A stretch of 64,000 bases of DNA from Apostichopus japonicus (taxonomy: Eukaryota > Echinodermata > Holothuroidea > Aspidochirotida > Stichopodidae): the NCBI RefSeq assembly GCF_037975245.1, contig NC_092576.1:39113111-39177110 (forward strand), in the 5' to 3' direction. The notes under the pieces were generated by a model. That model was not told the origin of the DNA. It ran no database searches and saw only the letters and a list, made by a program, of their open reading frames with translations. Numbering within the stretch: the first letter of the stretch is position 1; each line of letters opens with the position of its first letter. The translations under genes and the position numbers were made by a program. Of the stretch, positions 25,701 to 35,942 are shown in pieces.

Positions 25701-28700
25701 CATCAGTGTAGAAAATTACCTTGTACAACTTTTACAGGCTCCACCAATATATGGAACCATCATGTGGAGCAGAAAGGGGGAGGGGAGGGGTATAGCAACT
25801 GGGAAAGCAGGTTAGAGCTCTCATTAAGATCAAATATTTGAAAGCATAGGATTTTATGTGAATTCGTCCTTGTTGAATGGGATGGAGGGTCGGTGGGGGG
25901 GGGGATCCAAGTGACTTGGCTGCCCTCTTGGACATAATTTGCTTTTATCCCTGCTACATAAAGTTTGATATGTCTTGAAAATTACAGATTGTACACTATC
26001 TAGCTCATTGCATGGGGCAGTTGGTGTCAGTTAGTATGGAATCAGGTACCATATACAGGGTTAGACCTCCATAATGCCCTAATATTGTGATATGTCTAAA
26101 TAATGTTTTCATATCATTGCACTAGTTGAGTGGGAATGAGGGGTGGTTACGATTGGAAAGCTCCATTAAGAAAATATGCTGTTGCATATGCTACATTCAT
26201 ACAATTTGATATATCTCAGAGAAAATAAGGTTGTACACTGTTTTGGTTTTCTCATATTGTTCCAGAAAGATTTTTTTTACCATTTCCAACAGCATAGATT
26301 AAGGTGATGTATATTAAATGTAACGTAGAATGTTTTTTTTTTCAACTATTAGGGTCCCCATAATGTGTATGAGAATTTAATGAAGTCTAATATTAATTTT
26401 TGACCATCTTATTTCCACCGTTTCAAAGTTTCGATGTCATTCCAAATTGGTAAACTGCTTAGACTCAAATACATCAGTGTAGAAAATTACCTTGTACAAC
26501 TTTTACAGGCTCCACCCATATGTGGATCCATCATGTGGTGCAGTTACGGGTGCGGGGGGGGGGGGGCGGCGGTTGCTGTAGAGGGCAACTGGGAATGCAG
26601 GTACATAGGTTTGAGATCTCATTAATATCAAATATTTGAAAGCATAGGATTTTATGTGTATTCATCCTTGTTGAATGGGATGGAGGGTGGGGAGGGGGTG
26701 GGTCCAAGGGGCTTGGCAGGAGATTATTTGCTTTTATCCCTGCTAAATAAAGTGTGATATGTCTTGAAAATTACAGATTGTTCACTATCTAGCTCATTGC
26801 ACGGAGCAATTGGTGTGGGTTACTATGGAATCAGGTACCGTATACAGGGTTAGACCTCCATGATGCCCTAATATTGTGATATTATGTCTAAATAATGTTG
26901 TCATATCATTCCACTAGTTGAGTGGGAATGAGGGGTGGAGGTGATTGGAAAGCGCTATAAAGAAAATACGCTGTTGCATATGGTACATTCATACAATTTG
27001 ATATATCTCAGAGAAAATAGGGTTGTACACTGTTACTGCAACTGGGAAAGCAGTTTTGAGCTCTCTTTAGGATCAAATATTTGAAAACATAGGATTTTAT
27101 GTGAATTCATCCTTGTTGAATGGGATGGAGGGTCATTGGGAGGGGGGGGGTGGATCCAAGTGACTTGGCTGCCCTCTTGGACATAATTTGCTTTTATCCC
27201 TGCTACTTAAAGTTTGATATGTCTTGAAAATTACAGATTGTACACTACCTAGCTCATTGCATGGGGCAGTTGGTGTCGGTTACTATGGAATCAGGTACCA
27301 TATACAGGGTTAGACCTCCATAATGCCCTAATATTGTGATATTATGTCTAAATAATGTTTTCATATCATTGCACTAGTTGAGTGGGAATGAGGGTGGTTA
27401 CGATTGGAAAGCTCCATTAAGAAAATATGCTGTTGCATATGCTACATTCATACAATTTGAAATATCTCAGAGAAAATAGGGTTGTACACTGTTTTGGTTT
27501 TCTCATACTGTTCCAGAAAGATTTTTTTTACCATTTCCAACAGCATAGATTAAGGTGATGTATATTAAATGTAATGTAGAATGTTTTTTTTTTTCAACTA
27601 TTAGGGTCCCCATAATGTGTGTGAGAATTTAATGAAGTCTAATATTAATTTTTGACCATCTTATTTCCACCGTTTCAAAGTTTCGATGTCATTCCAAATT
27701 GGTAAACTGCTTAGACTCAAATACATCAGTGTAGAAAATTACCTTGTACAACTTTTACAGGCTCCACCTATATGTGGATCCATCATGTGGTGCAGTTAGG
27801 GGTGCGGGGGGCGGGGTATGCTGTAGAGGGCAACTGGGAATGCAGGTACATAGGTTTGAGATCTCATTAATATCAAATATTTGAAAGCATAGGATTTTAT
27901 GTGTATTCATCCTTGTTGAATGGGATGGAGTGTCGGTGGGTGGGGGGGGGGGGGGGTAGATCCAAGTGACTTGGCTGCCCTCTTGGACATAATTTGCTTT
28001 TATCCCTGCTACATAAAGTTTGATATGTCTTGAAAATTACAGATTGTACACTATCACACTACCTAGCTCATTGCATGGGGCAGTTGGTGTCGCTTACTAT
28101 GGAATCAGGTACTGTATACAGGGTTAGACCTCCATAATGCCCTAATATTGTGATATTATGTCTAAATAATGTTTTCATATCATTCCACTAGTTGAGTGGG
28201 AATGAGGGGTGGAGGTGATTGGAAAGCGCTATTGAGAAAATACACTGTTGCATATGCTACATTCATACAATTTGATATATCTCAGAGAAAATAGGGTTGT
28301 ACACTGTTAAGGTTTTCTCCTATTATTTGAGAAAGATTTTTTTTACCATTTCCAACAGCACAGATTAAGGTGCATTAAATGATAGGTAATTTTATTTTTG
28401 TTTTCAACTTTTAGGGTCCCATTATGTATGTGAGAATTTAATGAACATCTACCATTAATTTTTGACCATCTTATTTCCACCATTTCAAGGTTTCCATGCC
28501 ATCCCAAATTGGGAAACTGCTTAATCTCAAATATATCAGTGTAGAAAATTACTTTCTCCATCTTTTACATTCACCACCAATATGTAGAACCATCATGTGG
28601 AGCAGATAGGGGGGAGGGGAGGGGGTAGCAACTGGGAAAGCAGGTTAGAGCTCTCATTAGGATCAAATATTTGAATGCATAGGATTTTATGTGAATTCGT

Positions 28701-29976
28701 CCTTGTTGAATGGGATGGAGGTTGGGTGGGGGGGGATGGATCCAAGTGACTTGGCTGCCCTCTTGGACATAATTTGCTTTTATCCCTGCTACATAAAGTT
28801 TGATATGTCTTGAAAATTACAGATTGTACACTATCACACTATCTAGCTCATTGCATGGGGCAGTTGGTGTCGGTTACTATGGAATCAGGTACCGTATACA
28901 GGGTTAGACCTCATTATGCTCTAATATTGTGATATTATGTCTAAATAATGTTTTCATATCATTCCACTAGTTGAGTGGGAATGAGGGGTGGAGATGATTG
29001 GAAAGCGCTATTGAGAAAATACTCTGTTGCATATGCTACATTCATACAATTGATATATCTCAGAGAAAATAGGGTTGTACACTGTTAGGGTTTTTTCCTA
29101 TTATTTGAGAAAGATTTTTTTACCATTTCCAACAGCACAGATTAAGGTGCATTAAATGATAGGTAATTTTATTTTTGTTTTCAACTTTTAGGGTCCCCAT
29201 TATGTATGTGAGAATTTAATGAACATCTACCATTAATTTTTGACCATCTTATTTCCACCATTTCAAGGTTTCCATGTCATCCCAAATTGGGAAACTGCTT
29301 AATCTCAAATATATCAGTGTAGAAAATTACCTTGTACAATTTTTACAGGCTCCACCCATATGTGGATCCATCATGTGGGGCAGTTAGGGGTTGGGGGGAA
29401 GGGGGTTGCTGGGTTGTTTTCACCATTTTCAACAGTATAGATTGAGGTGATGTATATTAAATGCTAGGTAAAAGTTTTTTTTTCAACTTTTAAGTCCCCA
29501 TTATGTGTGTGAGAATTTAAGGAACAGTCTAATATTAACTTTTGAACATCTTATTTCCACCAATTCAGAGTTTCAATGTCATTCCAAATTGGTGAACTGC
29601 TTAATCTCAAATACATCAGTGTAGAAAATTACCTTGTACAACTTTTACAGGCTCCACCCATATGTGGATCCATCATGTGGTGCAGTTAGGGGTGCGGGGG
29701 GGGGGGGGTTGCTGTAGGGGGAAACTAGGAATGAAGGTACATAGGTTTGAGATCTCATTAATATCAAATATTTGAAAGCATAGGATTTTATGTTTTGAAT
29801 GGGATGGAGGGTGGGGAGGGGGTGGGCTGGGCAGGGCAGGAGACTATTTGCTTTTATCCCTGCTAAATAAAGTTTGATATGTCTTGAAAATTACAGATTG
29901 TACACTATCTAGCCCATTGCACGCAGCAATTGGTGTGGGTTACTATGGAATCAAGTACCGTACACAGGGTTAGACC
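22784..29976 (+). repeat. Spacer-side left array, more diverged units
   Basis: Intervals 789, 469, 774, 465, 764, 789, 460, 814, 780, 1066. Order resembles the upstream blocks at first, but substitutions and small indels accumulate toward the spacer: a shortened AATACGCTTATGC near 25416, a TGTGATATGTC deletion near 26088, and TTCTCCATCTTTTACATTCACC near 28554. From about 28510 the units read GCTTAATCTCAAAT instead of GCTTAGACTCAAAT. The last unit holds an extra copy of the ~300 bp module (about 29400-29700). Confidence 0.85.
29405..29703 (+). repeat. Extra ~300 bp module in last left unit
   Basis: A second module copy (CACCATTTTCAACAGTATAG near 29421 through the G-run near 29695) follows a first one ending in GGTTGGGGGGAAGGGGG near 29390-29405. 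It lengthens this unit to 1066 bp. The junction resembles that in the first unit of the array at 3410-3430, at the opposite end. Confidence 0.8.
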
Positions 29977-30479
29977 ATGCATACAAACCTTCTCTACATT
30001 TGGGGGACCATTACGTTGGCACATTTTGAACAGTACATTGGGGGACTGATTTGTGTCCTCTCAATAAATGTGGGACTTTCTGTCACGCACCTTCAAAATA
30101 CAAGTTCTATGATAGTGATGAACTGGAAACTGACCAGGCAGTTCTATTTTCCACATGTATATTCTTATCATTTATATCTGAATTTAACATAATAAAATTA
30201 TACATTATAAAAAGTACATCAAAAGTGAGTCCGGTACACCGAATATTGTGTGTTTCCTTATTTCAGATATTACTGTTCCATTGTGGTATAAGCCAGTAAA
30301 ATTCTTTCTTATAATTCACTCCTCAAACAAAACCAATATTAATAGAATATGAAAACTTGAATAAATTGAAATTGACTGTGAATATTACCAACTAACTAAC
30401 AGTGCAAACAATTGCATACCTCAATATTCTCATGCCAAATTAATATACTGAAATTGACTGTGAATATATGCATATTTAC
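29977..30479. other. Spacer DNA, left edge, no feature recognised
   Basis: AT-rich sequence begins abruptly after GGGTTAGACC. The word TTGACTGTGAATAT occurs near 30370 and again near 30453, so there may be a decayed repeat. Short frames here have no recognisable domain. Confidence 0.5.
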
Positions 30480-30840
30480 TTCATATTTCAGACAAAAAAC
30501 AAGTGCACCTTATACAACTCTTGATATACAGTACAGTGTGTGGGGGTACTGCACTTTATTTTGGAGTACTGTTTTAACTTTGGAGTCCTTGTATGTGATA
30601 ATCTGAAATGAAAAATCAAGTTACTTGCTATGACTGAGCTCAAATATGTGTTTTTTGTTGTTAACAAATCTTTAAACTAAACTTTTCCAACTTTAACTTC
30701 TAATTTTAGAGACAAAACTAGCACAACTATCTTGATATACGGTACAATTTGGGGTACTGTTTTCAGTTTGGAGTACTAGGTTGTGGAAAATTTGCACAAG
30801 TCTGAGCTCAAACATGTGTTTTGTATGTATTGAACCAAAA
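30480..30840 (+). repeat. ~220 bp tandem repeat, left spacer copy
   Basis: CAGACAAAAAAC starting near 30490 and AGACAAAACTAGCAC near 30710 begin two related units 220 bp apart. Each continues through CTTGATATAC, a GGGGTACTG word, TTTGGAGT and GAGCTCAAA-ATGTGTTTT. The same family occurs in the same orientation at 37364-37652, at the other end of the spacer. Confidence 0.8.
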
Positions 30841-30865
30841 AAAACAAAAACACATATTTGAGCTC
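30804..30865. repeat. Inverted repeat, hairpin
   Basis: GAGCTCAAACATGTGTTTTG pairs with the arm CAAAAACACATATTTGAGCT plus a final C, ending at 30865, with about two differences and a loop of roughly 19 bases. It lies at the end of the second 220 bp unit. Confidence 0.75.
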
Positions 30866-31657
30866 ATATTTGGCCTAATGACAGTCCAAACACTGACCAA
30901 TCTCAATTGTATTTATACATACCACTTTAGTACACATGTAGTGTCTCTGGGAATGTTCTGTCCATCAAGGATACAAAAATAAAGCATTAATCCTCCTCTT
31001 TGAACCCAGGGATGCCATCATAATTTGGGGATTATTTTGCACGTGGATGTCTCATTATTTTTTATTTAAATTTTCGACCATGAATGAGCCTGAACCTATT
31101 ACACAGTGTAGTGTTTAGCAGGTTACATAGAAGGTGCCGTGATGAATCACTCGTATAACAAGGATAGTATCATAACAATGAATGCCTACATAAAGTATAT
31201 ATATAGTTTGATAACATGACCACTGAAGATTATGGGATTCACTTCAAAATTCCCTCTTTAGCGGCATGTGGCCTATCACATAGCTATAAACCTGGTTTTT
31301 GAAAATCAAAATATTCCCATACACTGTTTGTCAGTCTTCAATCTCAGCATCGGGCATAAATCTGATGTCCCTTTAACTACTGTAGGCCTACACGCCTGTT
31401 GTATGTGTTTTTCATAATTAACATCAATAATGCCCTACAAAACTCAGAATCACTATCATATCTACAGCATTTATTTATCAGCCTAGGAACTACAGCAGAG
31501 CTCTCCAATGCAAAAAATTATGGTTAAAGTTCTCTTGATTTCTAAAGCTACATATAGATGTTAAACACACCTAACTGCATGCAATAATCTCTAATCTGTT
31601 CTGACACCTCTACAGTATGTTCCAACCTTACATATACATATATGTCGATTTACATCA
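30866..31657. other. Spacer DNA, no feature recognised
   Basis: Unique-looking AT-rich sequence. I find no open frame of note, TIR or tandem structure. Confidence 0.5.
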
Positions 31658-31667
31658 GTATGCAGGG

Positions 31668-32310
31668 CAAGGGCGGCGGAACCGGGGGGGCACAGGGGGC
31701 ACGTGCCCCCCCACTTTTCCTCAGGTTAAATATGTGCCCTTTTTCTACATAAAAATTGAGGTGTCTCAAGTTAGCAAGAGGCCAGGGAACCAGAATGAAC
31801 ACTCGGGAAGGCCGTTTCTTGCCATCTGAGGGGTTTGTAAAACCAAAAATTTTCTTCTAAGCTCCGCGCCAACCGATGGTGGCGCTCCGCTCAGATAGTG
31901 GCGCATACAACTTTGCAAATCCTGGATGCGCCCTTGACTTTTAATGAATTTCTGTGGGTCAAACTCAAAACTATTTTGAATGGAAAAAAATTGTTAAGAT
32001 ATTAGCAAGAAATAAACTCTAATTCAAAGATTCCTACATTAGCAACTAGCATGATTTCACCTCATTTTGTCTCAAAAGAAAACTTGTTCCTTGTTTCCCA
32101 ATTTGCACATTGGATATTGCAGTGCTAGTATGCATATTTTCCTTGAGGGGGGGGGGGGCGTTGATGGAGTGATGTGTATACGCAAATAAGATAATACAAT
32201 AAGAGTTATGAAGGGTACTAAATATAAGGCTGCATCAGTCCAATCTAATTTCTGCAAAGTGCCTTTTGATGTCAGTGCCCCCCAGATTAAAAGTGCTTCC
32301 GCCGCCCTTG
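31668..32310. mobile_element. hAT-like non-autonomous element, nested
   Basis: Terminal inverted repeats CAAGGGCGGCGGAA (31668-31681) and TTCCGCCGCCCTTG (32297-32310) match over 14 bp. A perfect 8 bp direct repeat ATGCAGGG flanks them (31660-31667 and 32311-32318). Eight-base target duplications with CA…TG ends are typical of hAT-superfamily transposons. At 643 bp and with no transposase frame, it must have been moved in trans. Near its left end is a perfect palindrome GGGGGCACGTGCCCCC (31695-31710). It carries an inverted copy of the GC-rich module found twice in the outer element. The target was the first bases of the outer element's left end. Confidence 0.88.
31861..31905 (-). repeat. GC-rich module, inverted copy inside inner element
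   Basis: Read on the minus strand this gives GCGCCACTATCTGAGCGGAG, then CGCCACCATCGGTTGGCGCG. It matches the plus-strand module at 32357-32400 almost base for base. Its presence in both nested elements shows that the two families share a block or a common origin. Confidence 0.75.
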
Positions 32311-32356
32311 ATGCAGGGGCGTATCCAGGATTTTCTAACCCGGGAGGCGCGAATGA

Positions 32357-32400
32357 CTATCTAAGCGGAGCGCCACCATAGGTTGGCGCGCAGCGTACAA
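32357..32400 (+). repeat. GC-rich module, copy 1 in outer element
   Basis: CTATCTAAGCGGAGCGCCAC, then CATAGGTTGGCGCGCAGCGT followed by ACAAGAA. Homology to the copy at 32937 continues for about 100 bp, through the CCCAGATCACC word. Confidence 0.75.
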
Positions 32401-32936
32401 GAATATTTCTCGTTTTGACACCCCCCCAGATCACCGGAAATGGCACATCTCGGGCTTGAAAATGACCCACTAGATGTTCACTTTTGCCTGAGTAAATCAA
32501 GTATTTTCCCAATTTCCATCCATAATCTTTTTGAAGATTGTCACCAGTCACACATCATGTTCGACCACATCGCATCTCCTGTGGATCATTGCTTTTGTAG
32601 GTGATTCTACGTCGCGGCCCACAATACCCGTCAGTCCCACTTTTCAAGGTTTTAAGCCCATTATTCGTTCAGAATTTGAAAATTCACACTTCTCGTGAAA
32701 TAAATTCACTTCAAAATATACCCAAAATGTTGCACAAAATTTTATCTAATGGACAGCCAATACAGAAAAACCTCCTTCAACCCCTACCAGACCGGTCAAA
32801 ATTGCGCGAGAAGATGGAAGATTGTTTAGGAATGTTGGTCAGGGAAATTTCGAAAATTCAGACACAGTTAATTTATTGGTGCATGGGCGCAGATCAGTCG
32901 TGGATAATGGTGGGGATGCGTGTCTGTTCTCTGATA

Positions 32937-33025
32937 CTATCTAAGCGAAGCGCGACCATGGGTTCGCGCGTAGCGTACAAGAAATTTTTGGCAAATATAC
33001 CTCCCAGATCACCTGAAATAACACT
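32937..33025 (+). repeat. GC-rich module, copy 2 in outer element
   Basis: CTATCTAAGCGAAGCGCGAC, then CATGGGTTCGCGCGTAGCGT and ACAAGAAATTTTT. CCCAGATCACCTGAAAT follows. It is a diverged direct repeat of the copy at 32357. Confidence 0.75.
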
Positions 33026-33197
33026 TCCCAGACCCAATGAAGGACATATGTCTAGTGCAGTTCGGATATAGATCCTGGGCTAATACCGAAATGCATCATG
33101 TTCCATGATGACTAAGTCGAGTTCAAGACCAGCCACAATTGGTTTCATAACACAAACTTACAATTGTTTAAGGCGTCCATACATACACACGCGCCAT

Positions 33198-33272
33198 GAT
33201 ATACTATATATAGCATATATATCTATATAGCATATATATATATAGCATATATATATATACATATATAGCATA

Positions 33273-33326
<54 letters not shown>
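33198..33326. repeat. (TA)n microsatellite with TATAGCATATAT interruptions
   Basis: About 130 bases of alternating TA, the left half interrupted by AGCATATA-type words and the right half nearly pure. It lies inside the outer transposon. It should be length-polymorphic and may extrude cruciforms. Confidence 0.9.
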
Positions 33327-33329
<3 letters not shown>

Positions 33330-33463
33330 ATTAGTGAGAGGAAAATGGAAACGTCAAAAATGGAGTTGTCGGTGTAAGGGGTAGTCTGAGGCGGACGCCC
33401 CTTCTCGATCCGTCACTGACTACCCTGTGTATATAATAGGGATCAGTGCTGTAATTATGTCAC

Positions 33464-33630
33464 TGTTCCTCTTTCTCTTCCTGGTGTCTTGGGGTTTTTC
33501 TTCTGTTCTCTCCTTTTTCTCCTTTCTCTCTTTCTTCTTTTTCTTTTCCCTTCCTTCCTCTCCTTCCTCCTCTTTTTCCCCCTCTTTTTTCCTTTTTTCT
33601 TCTCTCTTTTTTTCTCTCTTCTTTTTCTTA
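33464..33630. repeat. Polypyrimidine tract (TTC/CT-rich)
   Basis: More than 150 bases of almost only C and T on the plus strand, broken briefly by GGTGTCTTGGGG near 33482-33494. The Lys/Glu- or Ser/Phe-rich frames crossing it are low-complexity translations, not genes. Mirror-repeat stretches could form triplex DNA. Confidence 0.85.
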
Positions 33631-33679
33631 CCTGGCGCGTGCCCCCACACCCCCCCCCCCTGGATACGCGCCTGGTATG

Positions 33680-34979
33680 TCAATTGCCCACGATTTGATA
33701 CTGAGAGCCTACCATAAAGACCTAGCTAGCTCTTTATACTTTACAACAGAGGTCATAAATATTTCATTAGCTGTTTTCATTTTCAAGGAGAGTATAGTGG
33801 ATTGTAAATGGACTATGTATGTACCCAAAGCTTATAGTTTTACTGTACAAGGTGACTGCCAGGCTTTGGTTTCTGAGGTTAGCTTGAGAGACAGATAGGT
33901 TAGGGGTATGATAAATAGTACAGTAGAAGCCAAAGTAGCTCACTGATAATGTGATGTGATGTGAAAAGTGGATTTGGTCACTCAAGGCTGCATAAGACCC
34001 ACTAGTAGCAGCTCCTTATGACCAAGTTTGAATAATGTACAATGTATGATGAGAGGGAAGGGGGGAAGGAACCTGATGATGAAACCTATTCAACCATACT
34101 CTTGTCCTTTATATTCATTTTTTTTTTGTAATCTCATGAACAGGCATTTTGGTTAATGGTTTGTCTGAACTACTGTAACTGAACTAACTGAATCAGCTGC
34201 GTGGTGACTAAACAGCCCCTTCCAGACAAGGAACATTGCAACTTTTTCTCTTCTTATAACTTCCTTTTGCCACAGTTTGGTCCATGTGCAAGATAAGGTG
34301 TCACCTGTATTGGGGGTCTTTCAGGGAATTCTGGGGTCCAAACCCGACAACTGAAGTTGAGGTGACAAACTACAGGATAAAGCTTGCTTAACTGGTATAA
34401 CACACAATATGGTCATAGAGGCTCCCATACTATGTCTAGTTTGCTTAGTACATAATTACATACAGTTTGCTTAGCCTGGGAAGTTGCTACAGACTTGCTT
34501 GGCATGCATTCACCAGCTAAAACTTATAAAAAAAATGTGTTAATCCTGCATTTTTTGCTTCTGCTCAAAGCTAAGCTGGTTGACTATAGGCCTAGAGCTA
34601 CTACAATCCCTATTCCTTGGAAATTTAAACAAAATGAAATGTTCATGGTCCATTAACTTAATTTCAACATTTCATCCCTGCAATACATGTTCACCTGTTA
34701 CAACATAGCCACACTGCAAGCATAGGCTATACACATGCATATGATGACTTAACACATTGTTATTGTTTGCACTGTGTGAATATAAACTGTATGAAAAGGC
34801 CTGAAGTAGCTGATGGTCACTGAGTGTGTTGTGAGTATGGCCAAGGTCATACTAATGCAGAGGTGTTATTACCTTGGAGGTCAGTTAAGTGATCAGCTGA
34901 AAGAGGGCAAAGATTCTACAGGGATATGTTCTCTGTGCTACATATGGCATGGAGAGAAACCTATTTGTGTTCGAAGACA
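33680..34979. other. Spacer DNA, no feature recognised
   Basis: Unique-looking sequence between the two nested transposon pairs. Short frames occur on both strands, none with a domain or convincing splice signals. A T-run lies near 34119-34128. Confidence 0.5.
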
Positions 34980-35275
34980 TACACCCATAGCTCCCAACTC
35001 TTGAGAAGGCAAATGCGGGTCCATGCCACGAATCGCCGTTCTGGGGGAGGGTTATAAGGGGAGGGGGTGTCCCACCTTTGGAATTCTTTTGTCACCCAAT
35101 ATTTTCTGAGAAATATGCATTTTTTTTGTGTGTAACATCAATAAATTGAATAGTAGGGGATAATTCATTCTTCCCATGGCATGAAAATGTTCGCTGCTCA
35201 CCCCAATGAAAAGAAATAGAGGCTAATTTGTGGTTCAAATGATGCTGTAAAGGAGGTTTTATACTCTACTATGCT

Positions 35276-35942
35276 GGTGACATCCCTATGTTCCGACGTC
35301 TCTATGTTCCGACAAATTGTTTGGACTCTAATTTTTTTCAGTGACCCAAATTTTTTCGGACCCAATTTTTTTTGGGAGACTCAATATTTTTGGTCCCCCA
35401 TTTTTCGGACCAAATTTTTTGGGGGACTTAATTTTTTGGGCCCCAAATTTTTTGGGACCCAATTTTTTTTGGGGGGGACTCAATTTTTTTGGACCAACAT
35501 TTTTTCTGACCTACCTTTTTGGGGACACAATTTTTTGGACGCACCAAATTTTTTTCAGGAAAAAAAGGGCCCAAAGTTTGTTATGACCCAAATAGTGCTT
35601 GTGACCGAAAATTGCTTGTGACCCGAAATTTAATTGTTTGTACTCAAATTTTTTGGGACCAAAATCAGTTTGGTCAAAAAAATTTTGGTCTGAAAAAAGT
35701 TGGTCCGAAAACATGTTGGTGTCAAAAATTTTGGTCCAAAAAAAAATTGGTCATAAAAATATGTTGGTCTAAAATAATTTTGGTCCGAAAAAAGTTGGTC
35801 CGAAAACATGTTGGTCAACAATTTTGGTCCAAAAAAATTGAGTCCGAAAAAATTGTCGGAACATAGAGACGTCGGAACATAGAGATGTCGGAACATAGAG
35901 ACGTCGGAACCTAGAGACGTCAGAACATAGAGATGTAACCAT
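35276..35942. mobile_element. Foldback element nested in the transposon
   Basis: The whole insert is a long imperfect inverted repeat. The left half is built from GGGACCCAATTTTTTTTGGG-like words, and the right half from the complement (TTGGTCCAAAAAAAATTGG-like). The outer parts consist of a 16 bp unit ATGTTCCGACGTCTCT, about 1.7 copies on the left from 35288 and five reversed copies on the right. Both termini match as GGTGACATC and GATGTAACC. TATGCT occurs on both sides (35270-35275 and 35943-35948), a likely 6 bp target duplication. It has no coding capacity; the Phe/Trp/Gly-rich frames are translations of the repeat. Confidence 0.75.
35855..35934 (-). repeat. 16 bp minisatellite, five copies
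   Basis: GTCGGAACATAGAGAC repeats at 35855, 35871, 35887, 35903 and 35919 with single-base changes (AGAT for AGAC, CCTAG for CATAG, CAGAAC for CGGAAC). Its complement opens the left arm of the foldback element. Confidence 0.9.

Larger units (their letters stand above)
2457..29976 (+). repeat. Left satellite array, forward orientation
   Basis: Tandem satellite anchored on ATCAGGTACCGTATACAGGG. Anchor GGTACC (or variant) starts at 2887, 4194, 4968, 5744, 6210, 6980, 7773, 8239, 8998, 9468, 10233, 11010, 11478, 12249, 13025, 13488, 14260, 15050, 15514, 16276, 16745, 17513, 18304, 18768, 19532, 20002, 20770, 21547, 22017, 22784, 23573, 24042, 24816, 25281, 26045, 26834, 27294, 28108, 28888 and 29954. 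Thirteen intervals are 460-470 bp, 24 are 759-814 bp, and the first and last are 1307 and 1066 bp. Each long unit has two G-runs on the plus strand. The array starts inside the unit near TCAAAGCTTTGATG (2457) and stops just after GGGTTAGACC (29976). I see no coding capacity, TIRs or target duplication for the array as a whole. Confidence 0.95.
31663..33674. mobile_element. Outer non-autonomous DNA transposon, host of nested insert
   Basis: If the inner element (31668-32310) and one copy of its target duplication are removed, the sequence reads CAGTATG|CAGGGGCGTATCCAGG. The right end, before GTATG at 33675-33679, is CCTGGATACGCGCCTG. The terminal inverted repeats are 16 bp with one mismatch, and both outer flanks are GTATG (31658-31662 and 33675-33679), a likely 5 bp target duplication. 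The body holds two copies of a GC-rich module (from 32357 and 32937, 580 bp apart), a (TA)n tract and a polypyrimidine tract. No transposase is visible. The 156-codon frame at 32601-33071 spans one module copy and has no domain I know. Superfamily is unassigned, with hAT-like the best guess from the CAGGG ends. Confidence 0.75.

Noticed and set aside
2457-29976. CRISPR-like array
   Set aside because: Repeats are hundreds of bases long without short unique spacers, and the context is eukaryotic.
32601-33071. 156-codon plus-strand frame
   Set aside because: It lies wholly inside a non-autonomous transposon and reads through one copy of the GC-rich module, which is repeated non-coding sequence 580 bp upstream. 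No recognisable domain.
33420-33717. Lys/Glu-rich and Phe/Ser-rich frames of 69-96 codons
   Set aside because: Low-complexity translation of a polypyrimidine tract on the two strands.
35271-35896. Overlapping Phe/Gly/Trp-rich frames of 67-116 codons
   Set aside because: They are readings of the foldback element's GGGACC and A/T-run words on both strands; their length comes from the repeat lacking stops.
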